A model generated the notes under the pieces. That model was not told the DNA's origin, ran no database searches, and saw only the letters and a list, made by a program, of their open reading frames with translations. From Ruminiclostridium sp. (GTDB lineage Bacteria > Bacillota > Clostridia > Oscillospirales > Ruminococcaceae), in assembly GCA_017395555.1 (NCBI GenBank), contig JAFPUE010000093.1, forward strand, positions 1 to 56,709: a stretch of 56,709 bases of DNA, written 5' to 3'. The stretch's first letter is position 1, and each line of letters opens with the position of its first letter. The position numbers and the translations under genes were made by a program. Below are positions 17,907 through 27,334 of the stretch, piece by piece.

Positions 17907-19196
17907 GTGTTTTTCAGAATGATTTTCGGAACGCTGATAAGACAGTGGAAAAAGATGCTGATGATAGCGTTCACAATAGCGCTCGGTGCGTCACTTGCGA
18001 CCGCGATGCTTTCAGTGATGCTCGATGTCGGTGACAAAGTCAATCAGGAATTAAAGACATACGGAGCAAACATAACCGTTGTACCGAAGGAAAATTCAGT
18101 GCTGAATTCACTGTATGAGGTCGAGGACGGAGGAAGCACAGGCGCATATCTGCGGGAGGACGAACTCGGCAAAATAAAAACTATTTTCTGGGCATTCAAC
18201 ATCGTCGATTATGCGCCGTTCGTAAACACAAAGGCAAAGCTCGACGACGGAACGGAAATTACTGCCGTAGGAACATGGTTCAATCATCACATGGAACTTC
18301 CTACGGGTGAACAGCTTGACGCAGGCATTACCAGTCTGCGAAGCTGGTGGGAAGTCACTGACGGAAAATGGATCGATGAGCAGAGCATTGAAAACAGAAA
18401 TGTAGCAATGGTCGGCTCCGCTCTTGCCGAAAAGCTCGGAGTCAGGATGTGCGATGAGATACATCTTACCGGAAGCGTCTCGGATCTGACTGTGAAGGTC
18501 GCCGGTATCATTGATGCGGGCGGCGACGAGGATAACAAGATCTTTATGCCGCTTGACACGGCTCAAACTCTTAGCGGACTTGACGGAAAAGTTGACAGTG
18601 TTGAAGTCAGTGCTCTTACAACTCCTGACAATGAGCTCGCGGTCAAAGCCGCTAAGGATCCGAAATCGCTCACGATAGCGCAGTATGAACTATGGTACTG
18701 CACAGCATACGCAAGTTCGATATGCTATCAGATACAGGAAGTAATGACTGATGCTGTAGCCTCTCCTGTTCGTCAGGTAGCTGATTCCGAAGGCGCTATA
18801 CTCGAAAAGACGCAGCTTCTTATGGTGTTGATAACGATACTCAGTCTGATCGGTGCGGCACTCGGTATCTGCAATCTCGTTACCGCCAGCGTAATGGAGC
18901 GCAGCGCGGAAATGGGACTTATGAAAGCGATAGGAGCTCAGAACTCGTCAGTGTCGGGGCTTGTGCTCACTGAGATAATAATTACCGCCGTATTCGGCGG
19001 TATCGCGGGATTTTTTGCGGGTTACGGCTTCGCACAGATCATCGGTCATACGGTATTCGGCTCCGCTATCAATATGCGGCCAGCAGTAATCCCGATAGTG
19101 GCTGTTCTTGTACTTATTGTAACACTTGCAGGCTGTATCCCCGCAATAAGAATGTTGTTAAGACTCAGTCCGTGCGAAGTTCTTCACGGAAAGTAA
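17907..19196 (+). CDS. FtsX-like ABC permease (iron import cluster)
   Basis: This 429-residue protein begins with GTG. It has a first membrane helix (WKKMLMIAFTIALG), a large extracytoplasmic MacB-type domain of about 230 residues, and three C-terminal helices ending in IRMLLRLSPCEVLHGK, the FtsX/MacB arrangement. It pairs with the next permease and ATPase. In P19 clusters these ABC genes are required for full iron uptake, though they look like a mechanotransmission or export type and their exact role is unclear. Confidence 0.9.
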   Translation: MFFRMIFGTLIRQWKKMLMIAFTIALGASLATAMLSVMLDVGDKVNQELKTYGANITVVPKENSVLNSLYEVEDGGSTGAYLREDELGKIKTIFWAFNIVDYAPFVNTKAKLDDGTEITAVGTWFNHHMELPTGEQLDAGITSLRSWWEVTDGKWIDEQSIENRNVAMVGSALAEKLGVRMCDEIHLTGSVSDLTVKVAGIIDAGGDEDNKIFMPLDTAQTLSGLDGKVDSVEVSALTTPDNELAVKAAKDPKSLTIAQYELWYCTAYASSICYQIQEVMTDAVASPVRQVADSEGAILEKTQLLMVLITILSLIGAALGICNLVTASVMERSAEMGLMKAIGAQNSSVSGLVLTEIIITAVFGGIAGFFAGYGFAQIIGHTVFGSAINMRPAVIPIVAVLVLIVTLAGCIPAIRMLLRLSPCEVLHGK

Positions 19197-19208
19197 GGGG
19201 GAGCGACC

Positions 19209-20357
19209 ATGAACAAAAGAAAAATGTTTTTCCGCATGATAACCGCTTCCCTGCTTCGACGACGTTCGAGAATGATAGTTGCTCTTTTGTCGATCGCAAT
19301 AGGTGCGACTATACTTTCAGGACTTGTGACGATCTACTATGATGTTCCGAGACAAATGGGCGCACAGTTCAGAAACTACGGAGCAAATATGATATTTACG
19401 CCGACAGACGGCAGTTTCACAAGTGCGGATATATCACAGGGAAAGAATTGTATTGATCAGAAGGATATTATCGGTGTCACCCCGTACAGATATGAATCAC
19501 TGCGTATGCGTGAGCAGCCGGTAATGGCGGCGGGAACCGATATGGCTGAGGCTAAACTCACAAGTCCGTACTGGTCGGTTGAAGGAGAATACCCGTCAGC
19601 GGAAGGTCAGATACTTCTCGGAGCAACACTTTCAGAACAGTTCCGGCTGGGCACGGGCGACAAGGTAGAGATCGGATTCACTCCTTCCGCAGACGACAAT
19701 GACGAAACGGTCGTTGACAGCACAAAGGAATTCACGGTGTCCGGTATTCTTGAAACGGGCGGTCCCGAAGAGGATTATGTTTATATGATATTGTCGGATC
19801 TGGAAGAGCTGACGGGCGTTTCCGGAAAGATAGACCTCGCTGAGCTGAGCATATCGGCAAAATCTGACAAGCTGAAGACCTATGCGGATAAGATAAACTC
19901 GAGCGTACCAACAATAAGAGCGAGCCTTGTGAAACGTGTTACCGAATCCGAGACCACTGTGCTTACGAAATTACAGGCGCTTGTGCTGCTCGTGACAGTA
20001 GTTGTTCTTGCACTTACAATGATATGCGTGGCAACTACAATGACTGCGGTTGTTGCGGAACGTCGGCGCGAGATCGGACTTCGCAAAGCGATAGGCGCAT
20101 CAAACAGCAGTATTATAAAGGAATTCATGGGCGAAGGAATGCTGCTCGGCGCGGTAGGCGGTATAATAGGATCTGTGCTCGGTTACATATTTGCTCAGCA
20201 GGTAAGCATAAATGTGTTCAGCAGTTCGATCTCGTTCATGCCGTTGCTGGTTCCGATAACTATACTTGTATCCGTGGCTGTTACGGGAATTTCCTGCTTG
20301 CTGCCGATAAGAAGCGCCGCAAGCATTGAGCCTGCGCTTGTACTGAAAGGAGAATAA
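19209..20357 (+). CDS. FtsX-like ABC permease (iron import cluster)
   Basis: This 382-residue protein has the same topology as its upstream neighbour: N-terminal helix with RSRMIVALLSIAIGATI, an extracytoplasmic domain, three C-terminal helices with RRREIGLRKAIGAS before the second (typical of MacB/FtsX). The two permeases probably form a heterodimer served by the ATPase at 20361. The ribosome site GGGGAG is well placed. Confidence 0.9.
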   Translation: MNKRKMFFRMITASLLRRRSRMIVALLSIAIGATILSGLVTIYYDVPRQMGAQFRNYGANMIFTPTDGSFTSADISQGKNCIDQKDIIGVTPYRYESLRMREQPVMAAGTDMAEAKLTSPYWSVEGEYPSAEGQILLGATLSEQFRLGTGDKVEIGFTPSADDNDETVVDSTKEFTVSGILETGGPEEDYVYMILSDLEELTGVSGKIDLAELSISAKSDKLKTYADKINSSVPTIRASLVKRVTESETTVLTKLQALVLLVTVVVLALTMICVATTMTAVVAERRREIGLRKAIGASNSSIIKEFMGEGMLLGAVGGIIGSVLGYIFAQQVSINVFSSSISFMPLLVPITILVSVAVTGISCLLPIRSAASIEPALVLKGE

Positions 20358-20360
20358 GCA

Positions 20361-21065
20361 ATGAGCCTGCTTGAACTTAAAAATATTTACAAGATATACG
20401 GCGATCTTCACGCTCTAGATGATGTAAACCTTAAGGTCGAAAAGGGCGAATGGCTCTCAATAATGGGACCGTCCGGCTCAGGAAAGAGCACGATGATGAA
20501 CATTATCGGATGTATGGATAAGCCTTCAAAGGGCGAAGTCCTTCTCGACGGCGTGGATATCGCAAAGGAAAGTGCTAAAAACCTGACAATGATACGCCGG
20601 GATAAGATAGGACTGATATTCCAGCAGTTCCACCTAGTAAGCTATCTGACAGCTATCGAAAATGTTATGCTCGCACAGTATTACCACAGCGTTCCGGATG
20701 AAAAGGAAGCTCTCGAGGCGCTCGACCGAGTGGGTCTCGCGGACAGAGCAAAGCATCTTCCGAGCCAGCTTTCCGGCGGTGAGCAGCAGAGAGTGTGCGT
20801 AGCCCGCGCTCTTATAAACTACCCCGAGATCATTCTCGCTGACGAGCCTACCGGAAATCTCGATGATGCAAACGAAAAGATCGTCGTCGATCTGTTCCAT
20901 AAGCTGCACAATGAGGGTACGACGCTTATAGTCGTCACTCATGACCCGGAGGTCGCGGAAGTCGCGCAGAGAACAGTTTATCTGCGAAACGGCAGGCTGC
21001 ATAAGGAAACAATAAATCAGCATTTCACCGGAGAGATCAAATTCGATAATGAGGTGAGCGTATGA
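20361..21065 (+). CDS. ABC ATPase, MacB/LolD type (iron import cluster)
   Basis: This 234-residue ATPase has Walker [11 protein letters not shown]-loop FQQF, signature LSGGEQQR, Walker [13 protein letters not shown] and switch VTHD, the pattern of MacB/LolD ATPases that drive FtsX-like permeases. It starts three bases after the second permease and overlaps the FMN lipoprotein gene by ATGA. It completes the ABC part of the FTR1-P19 system. Confidence 0.94.
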   Translation: MSLLELKNIYKIYGDLHALDDVNLKVEKGEWLSIMGPSGSGKSTMMNIIGCMDKPSKGEVLLDGVDIAKESAKNLTMIRRDKIGLIFQQFHLVSYLTAIENVMLAQYYHSVPDEKEALEALDRVGLADRAKHLPSQLSGGEQQRVCVARALINYPEIILADEPTGNLDDANEKIVVDLFHKLHNEGTTLIVVTHDPEVAEVAQRTVYLRNGRLHKETINQHFTGEIKFDNEVSV

Positions 21066-21508
21066 AAAGAAAATATACATTAGTCGCGGCAATTGCCGGT
21101 CTTGCACTTCTCGGTGGCTGCGGAGGTTCGTCCGTGACATATAACGACGGAACTTACGAAGCCAGAAGTGCCGAGTATGTCAACGATGACGGTTCAGATG
21201 CCGGTAACGGTTACGGTATCGTCACCGTAACGATCAAGGACGGCACTATATCAGACTGTGCTTTTAAGACCTATGAGCTTGACGGGACTCTTAAAGGTGA
21301 GGACTACGGCAAAAAAGAAGGCAGTGTTGCGAACAAGGATTTTTATAACAAGGCACAGAAGGCTGTGGCGGCGTGTGATAAATATGCCGAAGCGCTCGTT
21401 CTTTCAGGAAACGTAAATGATGTCGATGCAATAAGCGGCGCGACAATAAACTATCGCCAGTTTGTTGAAGCTGCAGATGCCGCACTCTCACAGGCGGAAC
21501 AAAAGTGA
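21062..21508 (+). CDS. FMN-binding domain lipoprotein, predicted flavinylated
   Basis: This 148-residue protein has a lipobox LGGC (Cys20) and one FMN_bind domain (YEARS... GIVTVTIKDGTI). The motif DAISGAT at residues 122-128 is the acceptor for ApbE, which links FMN to the final threonine. It should be a membrane-anchored outside electron carrier. No apbE gene is seen in the window, so the transferase must be elsewhere. Directly between an iron-transport ATPase and a cytochrome b/fumarate-reductase-like set, it may carry electrons to ferric iron or another outside acceptor. Confidence 0.9.
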   Translation: MKRKYTLVAAIAGLALLGGCGGSSVTYNDGTYEARSAEYVNDDGSDAGNGYGIVTVTIKDGTISDCAFKTYELDGTLKGEDYGKKEGSVANKDFYNKAQKAVAACDKYAEALVLSGNVNDVDAISGATINYRQFVEAADAALSQAEQK

Positions 21509-22005
21509 AAGTGCTCCGCCATATCGCAGTCTGTACTGCCGGGATAGCACTGCTCGTTGTTCTTCCTTTTGCACTAGCGGGAGGGTTTTCGATGTTTTCA
21601 GGGGGCGCAGACGCTGTATCGAGCGCTTCTGTCGTGATCGAAAAGCCATCCGGCAATTATATCGTGCTGATAAACCGCGATCGTCACAGCGAAAGCGATA
21701 TGTCTGCCTGGCGGGAGTTCTTCTCCGGCGGTGATTTTTCGATAATCTTCGACGATATAACCTGTGTAACGCTTGACGGCGATGCCGGGGCTCTGACCCT
21801 TGCACGGAGTTTTATGTCGCGCCTTCCGGAAAACCAGATGACCGTGAAAAGCGGAGAGGCTGTGCTTACGCTGTCGAAAGCGGATAACGGGAGATTCGAT
21901 GCGCTGATCGTTTCTGATGAAGCCGCCGAAAAATTCGGCATATCGTCTGTTTATTGCGATAAGAATGTTGAGATCATACGGGTGAACGACGGAGGTGCCG
22001 AGTGA
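21505..22005 (+). CDS. Exported or membrane-anchored protein of unknown function
   Basis: This 166-residue protein starts with a GTG overlapping the FMN lipoprotein stop and ends overlapping the cytochrome gene start, so it belongs to the same translational unit. Residues 8-28 form one hydrophobic helix; the rest is soluble and probably outside. I do not recognise a domain: there are no cysteines except near the start and one near residue 150, and no repeats. Its place suggests an accessory subunit of the electron-transfer module. Confidence 0.7.
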   Translation: MKVLRHIAVCTAGIALLVVLPFALAGGFSMFSGGADAVSSASVVIEKPSGNYIVLINRDRHSESDMSAWREFFSGGDFSIIFDDITCVTLDGDAGALTLARSFMSRLPENQMTVKSGEAVLTLSKADNGRFDALIVSDEAAEKFGISSVYCDKNVEIIRVNDGGAE

Positions 22006-22550
22006 GAAAGATAAACGCTGTTCTGAGTATTGTGATGCTCGCACTGTTTCTGCTGCACATCATAGTCGGAAGTCTGCAGCTTTTCGGGCTTATGCCGGGC
22101 GGCAATGCGGTAATGCAGGTGCTTGCATGGGTGCTTGTATCGACTGTCGCAGCCCATATCGTTATCGGTATAAAGCTAACATTTGATACGCTTTCGGCAA
22201 TGAAAAAATCGGGAACCGGATATTTCAGTGAGAACAAACTTTTCTGGGCCAGACGAATGAGCGGATTTGCCGTCATGTTGTTTATGGTTTCTCACATTTT
22301 CATGTTTATGGGAAGCAGTACGGGCGGCGCTTTCAGACTTAACCTGTTCGATGTGCCGCAGCTCTTCTGTTCGGTACTTCTCGTGCTTTCGCTGCTCGTG
22401 CATATCGTGAGCAATATCCGACCGCTTCTGCTCGGCTTCGGCGCGGGAAAACCCCGTGAGCTCATCGGGGACTCGGCGTTTGTGATCTCAATATTGCTGC
22501 TTATTTCGGGTGCGGGTTTTGTTGTTTATTTCGTGAGGTGGCTCGTATAA
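22002..22550 (+). CDS. Succinate dehydrogenase/fumarate reductase-type cytochrome b subunit
   Basis: This 182-residue membrane protein has about five helices, several carrying a histidine at a buried position (LLHIIVG, AAHIVIG, VSHIFMF, LVHIVSN), consistent with one or two b-type haems as in FrdC/SdhC proteins. It lies before the flavoprotein and iron-sulfur subunit genes and would anchor them and link them to the quinone pool or to the outside FMN lipoprotein. The number of haems is inferred from histidine count only. Confidence 0.78.
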   Translation: MRKINAVLSIVMLALFLLHIIVGSLQLFGLMPGGNAVMQVLAWVLVSTVAAHIVIGIKLTFDTLSAMKKSGTGYFSENKLFWARRMSGFAVMLFMVSHIFMFMGSSTGGAFRLNLFDVPQLFCSVLLVLSLLVHIVSNIRPLLLGFGAGKPRELIGDSAFVISILLLISGAGFVVYFVRWLV

Positions 22551-22622
22551 TGACCTTCGGTCATATACTGCGCTTTGCCGCTGACGTATGAGCGGCAAAG
22601 CAAAGAGGTAGAGGTTATTCAA

Positions 22623-24182
22623 ATGATAAATATTATCGGCGCAGGTCTTGCCGGGCTTTCCGCCGCGCTCACACTTGCGGAGAACGGGATAAAATGCCGT
22701 CTGATCTCCGCACAGCAGTCCGAACGCGCCCAATCGGTTCTTGCCGAGGGCGGAATAAACGCAGCGCTTAACACTATGGGCGAAAATGACACGCCTGAAC
22801 TGCATTTTGAAGAAACCATGAAAGGCGGATGTTATCTTGCTGATCCCAATTCTGTAGAAGCACTAACGCAAAGCGCTCCCGCAGTTGTAAAAAAACTCGC
22901 TTTTCTTGGAGTACCTTTCAATCGGAACGCCAACGGAAGTATAATGCTCCGAAGCTTCGGAGGTCAGAAGAAAAAGCGTACAGCCTTTGCGCAAAGCAGC
23001 ACCGGAAAGATGATAATGACCGCGCTTATCGACGAGGTCAGGAAGTACGAGGCACAGGGTCTTGTTGATCGTTTTCCGCACCACACCTTCGTGAGAATAA
23101 TCATTGAAAACGGGAAATGCAACGGTGTATGCGTGCGTGACGATAGCGATAAAAAACTGTATGATATTTACGGAAGCGTGATAATGTGCAGCGGCGGACT
23201 GAACGGTTTCTTCCCCGGAACGACGACCGGGACTGTGACCAACAGCGGAAATGCCGCATCGGTGCTTTTCGCGCAGGGCGTAAAATTCGCAAACCTTGAA
23301 ATGATACAGTATCACCCCACGACCTTCGCAATACCGGGAAAACGTTGTCTTGTCAGCGAAGCCGCGCGTGGTGAAGGAGGAAGGTTGTTTTCGGAAAGGG
23401 GCGGAAAACGCTGTTACTTCATGGAGGAACGATACCCCGAGCTTGGCAATTTAATGCCCCGTGATGTTGTTTCAAGGGAGATGTTCCGCGAGCTGCAAAG
23501 CAGCGCAGATACATTCCTCGATATGACGGGAATAAATGCGGCTGTATGGCGCGGGAAGCTGTCCGATCTGCGGAGCGAGATAATGCACTATCTCGCGATC
23601 GACCCTGCGAAAAAGCCTGTTCCCGTGCAGCCCGCAATACACTATTTTATGGGCGGGATCTATGTGAACGAACGCCAAGAATCAAGCATCAAGGGATTGT
23701 ACGCCGCCGGCGAATGTGCGTGTCAGTATCACGGTGCGAACCGTCTTGGAGGAAACTCACTGCTTGGTGCGATATGCGGCGGTATTACCGCAGCAAGGAA
23801 TGTTACATCGGACAATAGCGATGTTACTGAGGCTTATAACAGCAGCGAGCCGTTTGCAAGTGTGCCTTCTCCGATGTTCGTGAAGGAAACGGGTGCAGTG
23901 CTTACACGCGGTCTCGGAATCATACGAAATGCAAGTGAATTGCAAAAAGCGCTTAATGAGCTGAACGCTGTAAAATGCGAAAACGCAGTCGAGCTTGCTC
24001 GCAGAGAGCTTGCGGCAGCAATGTTGATGTCGGCGCTCGAACGAAAAGAAAGCCGCGGTGCGCATTACCGCGAGGATTTTCCGGAAACGAAAGAGAAATA
24101 CCGCAGAACGACCGTTTCGGTATATGAGAACGACAGGGTCAATATCTCGTTTGAGGACATACCCGAAAGGCGAAACGAATGA
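22623..24182 (+). CDS. Fumarate reductase/succinate dehydrogenase-like flavoprotein subunit
   Basis: This 519-residue protein starts at MINIIGAGLAG, where the FAD-binding loop GAGLAGLSAAL begins at residue 5; the longer frame has no ribosome site. Family motifs: LAEGGINAAL, MIQYHPTTF, EAARGEGGRLF, HYFMGGIYV, and GLYAAGECACQYHGANRLGGNSLL. The histidine that binds FAD covalently in E. coli FrdA (RSHTVAAEGG) is glutamine here (RAQSVLAEGG), so FAD is probably not covalent. No signal peptide: a cytoplasmic subunit. It overlaps the Fe-S subunit gene by 4 bp. Fumarate is the likely acceptor, but another is possible. Confidence 0.88.
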   Translation: MINIIGAGLAGLSAALTLAENGIKCRLISAQQSERAQSVLAEGGINAALNTMGENDTPELHFEETMKGGCYLADPNSVEALTQSAPAVVKKLAFLGVPFNRNANGSIMLRSFGGQKKKRTAFAQSSTGKMIMTALIDEVRKYEAQGLVDRFPHHTFVRIIIENGKCNGVCVRDDSDKKLYDIYGSVIMCSGGLNGFFPGTTTGTVTNSGNAASVLFAQGVKFANLEMIQYHPTTFAIPGKRCLVSEAARGEGGRLFSERGGKRCYFMEERYPELGNLMPRDVVSREMFRELQSSADTFLDMTGINAAVWRGKLSDLRSEIMHYLAIDPAKKPVPVQPAIHYFMGGIYVNERQESSIKGLYAAGECACQYHGANRLGGNSLLGAICGGITAARNVTSDNSDVTEAYNSSEPFASVPSPMFVKETGAVLTRGLGIIRNASELQKALNELNAVKCENAVELARRELAAAMLMSALERKESRGAHYREDFPETKEKYRRTTVSVYENDRVNISFEDIPERRNE

Positions 24183-24859
24183 CAATTACCTTTGAAATAC
24201 AGCGCAGGAAAAGCGCGCAGGATAGACCTTACATACAGAGGATCACGCTTGAAACCGAAGACACTACTGTCGCGGAGGCGCTCGATATCATGAATGACGG
24301 TGAGCTTGCGGATGATCCGATACAGTGGGAATGTTCCTGCAAACAGAAAAAGTGCGGTGCCTGCGCGATGCTGATAAACGGTAAGCCGCGGCTCGCCTGT
24401 GACGCAAGGTTGTCGGAGTTTCCGAAAGGCGTTGTTGAACTCGCGCCGCTGAAAAAATTCCCGACTGTGTGTGATCTTGTCGTTGACAGGAGCATGATGT
24501 ACGATGATCTGAAAACGCTCGGTGCTTGGCTCGAAGATGAAGCCGTCTGCAACGGTACGGGTATTGCATACGATGCCTCGCGCTGTCTGCAATGCGGCTG
24601 CTGCCTTGAGGTCTGTCCGAACTTTTACGCAGGCGGTGAATTTTTTGGCGCAGCTGCGCTCGCTCCCGCATCAAGACTGATAAGTGAAGCGGATAAAACC
24701 GACGGCAAGCGCCTGCAAACTGCTTATAACGAACATTTTTATAACGGCTGCGGGAAGTCACTTTCCTGCAAAAACATATGCCCCGCGGGGATAGATACCG
24801 AACGGCTCCTTGTGAGGTCGAACGCGGTCGCGGTATGGAAACGGGAGAAGAGAAAATGA
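24179..24859 (+). CDS. Fumarate reductase-like iron-sulfur subunit
   Basis: This 226-residue protein has an N-terminal ferredoxin-like domain with the [2Fe-2S] cysteines C52, C54 (CSCKQKKCGAC), C59, C62 and C74. The C-terminal part has C136-x2-C-x-CC-x3-CP and a later CGKSLSCKNICP group, fitting the [4Fe-4S] and [3Fe-4S] clusters of FrdB/SdhB. It transfers electrons between the cytochrome b and the flavoprotein. It overlaps the flavoprotein and lipoprotein genes by ATGA on both sides. Confidence 0.88.
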   Translation: MTITFEIQRRKSAQDRPYIQRITLETEDTTVAEALDIMNDGELADDPIQWECSCKQKKCGACAMLINGKPRLACDARLSEFPKGVVELAPLKKFPTVCDLVVDRSMMYDDLKTLGAWLEDEAVCNGTGIAYDASRCLQCGCCLEVCPNFYAGGEFFGAAALAPASRLISEADKTDGKRLQTAYNEHFYNGCGKSLSCKNICPAGIDTERLLVRSNAVAVWKREKRK

Positions 24860-25725
24860 AAAAGACTGCGCTGCTTGCGGCGATCTGCCTGATCTTGTTA
24901 TTCTGCTCCTGCGGTTCACCGAAGCGCCACTATGAGGTGCGGCGTGATCTCGGCGTTTATTTCACGAACGCGGACAGCGTGATCGAGACAGTCCGTTCGG
25001 CGCTCGTTTCAAATTCACAAAAAATAACGCTGACATTCCGGCTCGATATCGAATGTATGAGTGACATTTCCGCGATAGTCCGCGAACTTATGACATTTGC
25101 GATGTCCGAGACCGATGACCCGCGCGAGGGTGACTATCTGTATCATCGCTGCGGCGGATATGAGCTTGAATATTCTCTTGACGGCGATGAGTACACGATC
25201 TGCATTATGCCGATATATTACACCGACCCAAAACAGGAGGAATATGTAAGCAAGCGCGTCGGCGAAATACTCCGCGGGCTGTCGGTAAGTGATATGTCCG
25301 ATGCGGATAAAATACGCGCAGTGTATGACTATGTTTACGAAAATGTGAACTACGATGTCGTGCATAAGAAAAACGAGCATTATCATCTGAAAACGACAGC
25401 ATATGCGGCTTTGAAAAACGGATGCGCTGTATGCGGAGGGTATGCCGGACTTGTGTACAGGCTGCTTCGTGAAGCCGGGATAAGCGCTCGTATCATCACG
25501 GGTTATGCAGACGGAGAGTATCACGCGTGGAATATCGCGGAGCTTGACGGACTATGGTATAACATAGATGTGACGTGGGATAAGCTCACCGGGACGCATG
25601 AAAACTATATGAAAAGCGATGTGACATTTTCGGAATCACATATACGCGACGAAATATTCTGTGATGCTGAGTTTTATGCAGGGTATCCCATGTCGCAGAC
25701 AGATGCTGAATATGAAAGGAAATAG
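24856..25725 (+). CDS. Lipoprotein with transglutaminase-like domain
   Basis: This 289-residue protein has a lipobox in LLFCSCG (Cys18 or nearby). The C-terminal half is a transglutaminase-like (cysteine-protease-fold) domain: KIRAVYDYVYENVNYD, then NGCAVCGGYAGLVYRLLREAG with the candidate catalytic cysteine, YHAWNIAEL with the histidine and NIDVTWDK with the aspartate. Such proteins act at the cell surface as peptidases or cross-linking enzymes. Its role in this operon is unknown. Confidence 0.85.
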   Translation: MKKTALLAAICLILLFCSCGSPKRHYEVRRDLGVYFTNADSVIETVRSALVSNSQKITLTFRLDIECMSDISAIVRELMTFAMSETDDPREGDYLYHRCGGYELEYSLDGDEYTICIMPIYYTDPKQEEYVSKRVGEILRGLSVSDMSDADKIRAVYDYVYENVNYDVVHKKNEHYHLKTTAYAALKNGCAVCGGYAGLVYRLLREAGISARIITGYADGEYHAWNIAELDGLWYNIDVTWDKLTGTHENYMKSDVTFSESHIRDEIFCDAEFYAGYPMSQTDAEYERK

Positions 25726-25727
25726 CT

Positions 25728-26132
25728 ATGAAAAAACGGATTTCGGGAGTAATTATGACAGCCTTATCCTTGCTGCTCACTATCGGGATAATTATAATAT
25801 TCCCCGCATGCGGACCGAAGGAAGACGGTTCATGGATGATGTGTCACTGGGCAGGCAGGGCCGTATTCGGAATGGGTATTGCGCTTACAGTAATATCTTT
25901 GATTGCGCTTATTTTCGGCGGCGGTAAGCCAGCGGCGGGAGCATCGCTTTCTGCCATGGTGCTGGCTGTATTGACAGCTCTTACGCCGGAAATACTGATA
26001 CCCCTTTGCAAAATGCCGACCATGCAGTGCCATGCGATGATGCGTCCCGCTATCATCGTGATATCTGTGCTTATTGCCTTGACGGCGGCCGTAAATGCCG
26101 TAATGATTCTGAAAAGGAAAGATGAAAGATGA
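25728..26132 (+). CDS. DUF4418 family membrane protein
   Basis: This 134-residue protein has four helices and the DUF4418 hallmarks MMCHWAGRA near the start of the second helix and MQCHAMMRPA before the last. The paired Cys-His motifs on the outer side suggest metal or redox binding. It starts two bases after the lipoprotein gene and overlaps the following FtsX permease by ATGA. DUF4418 genes are commonly next to such an ABC exporter; function is not established. Confidence 0.85.
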   Translation: MKKRISGVIMTALSLLLTIGIIIIFPACGPKEDGSWMMCHWAGRAVFGMGIALTVISLIALIFGGGKPAAGASLSAMVLAVLTALTPEILIPLCKMPTMQCHAMMRPAIIVISVLIALTAAVNAVMILKRKDER

Positions 26133-27334
26133 AACTGACCGAATGCCTTTCATTTCGCAATGTAAAAGGGCGACCGGTGCGTACTGTGATACTTGTCATA
26201 CTTACTGCGATAATGGCGTTTACCGCAGTCGGCGGAACTTTGACGGTCGTGAGCCTGCAAAACGGACTCGGGGCTCTTGAAGCAAGGCTCGGCGCAGATA
26301 TTATGACTGTGCCTGCATCTGCTGTCTCGAAACAAAACTTTGAGAACATAGTTCTTCAGGGTAGTAAAGGCTATTTCTATATGGATAAGTCGTACTATGA
26401 CAAAATCGCCGATCGTGAGGGTATAGACAAGATCTCATATCAGCTTTTTCTCGCCTCCGCAAGCGCAGGCTGCTGCTCTGTTCCTTTGCAGATAATCGGC
26501 TACGACCCGGATACGGATTTCACAGTTTCACCGTGGATAAGAAAAAGTACAGGAGGAGAGCTCCGCGAGCTTGATGTGGTAGTTGGCAACGATCTTTCCG
26601 TGTTTGTCGGAGAAACTATAAAATTCTACGGCGTGACCTGCAATGTAACCGCTAAGCTCGATAAGACGGGCACCGATCTTGATACTGCTGTATATACGAA
26701 CATTGCAACGATAAAAAGACTGATAGCCGCATCGATCGAACTCGGAATGAACGATTTCAAGGATATCGATCCCGAAAAGGTAGTTTCATGCGTGCTTGTA
26801 AAAGTCGCTGACGGATATTCTATTGACGAAGTGCTGAACGATCTTAACATTCATGTTCGCAGGACAAAATCGTTCAAAACAAAAGATATGATCTCAGGCG
26901 TGTCGGAAAGCCTGGCCGGAGTTTCCGGTATCATCGGGATCCTTATGGCAGCAGTATGGCTGCTGGTGCTTGTTATTCTTTTCCTCGCCGTTTATATGAG
27001 TGTGAATGAGCGTAAAAAGGAGTTTGCAGTCCTGCGTGTAGCAGGTGCGTCAAGAAGCAGACTTGCCGGTATTGTTATGTCCGAGGCACTTATAATAACG
27101 CTCACCGGTGCGGTTATAGGTATCTCTCTGGGACTGCTGGTAATTCTTCCGTTCAACGGACTTATCGAGGAAAGTACAGGTCTTCCGTTCCTGCTGCCGG
27201 ATATGCTTCATATCGTTATATGCGCGTTTGTGGCTCTTGCCGTTTCGGTCATTTCAGGACTGATTTCGTCCCTCGGCTCCGCAAAGCGAATAAGCTGTAT
27301 AGATACGGGCGTTATACTTAGGGGTGATAATTGA
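26129..27334 (+). CDS. FtsX-like ABC permease
   Basis: This 401-residue protein has one N-terminal helix (TVILVILTAIMAFTAVGG), an extracytoplasmic domain of about 240 residues, and three C-terminal helices with RKKEFAVLRVAGAS between, the usual FtsX/MacB pattern. It works with the ATPase at 27334. It is distinct from the pair at 17907 and 19209 and comes with DUF4418, so this is a second transporter in the same run. Confidence 0.9.
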   Translation: MKLTECLSFRNVKGRPVRTVILVILTAIMAFTAVGGTLTVVSLQNGLGALEARLGADIMTVPASAVSKQNFENIVLQGSKGYFYMDKSYYDKIADREGIDKISYQLFLASASAGCCSVPLQIIGYDPDTDFTVSPWIRKSTGGELRELDVVVGNDLSVFVGETIKFYGVTCNVTAKLDKTGTDLDTAVYTNIATIKRLIAASIELGMNDFKDIDPEKVVSCVLVKVADGYSIDEVLNDLNIHVRRTKSFKTKDMISGVSESLAGVSGIIGILMAAVWLLVLVILFLAVYMSVNERKKEFAVLRVAGASRSRLAGIVMSEALIITLTGAVIGISLGLLVILPFNGLIEESTGLPFLLPDMLHIVICAFVALAVSVISGLISSLGSAKRISCIDTGVILRGDN

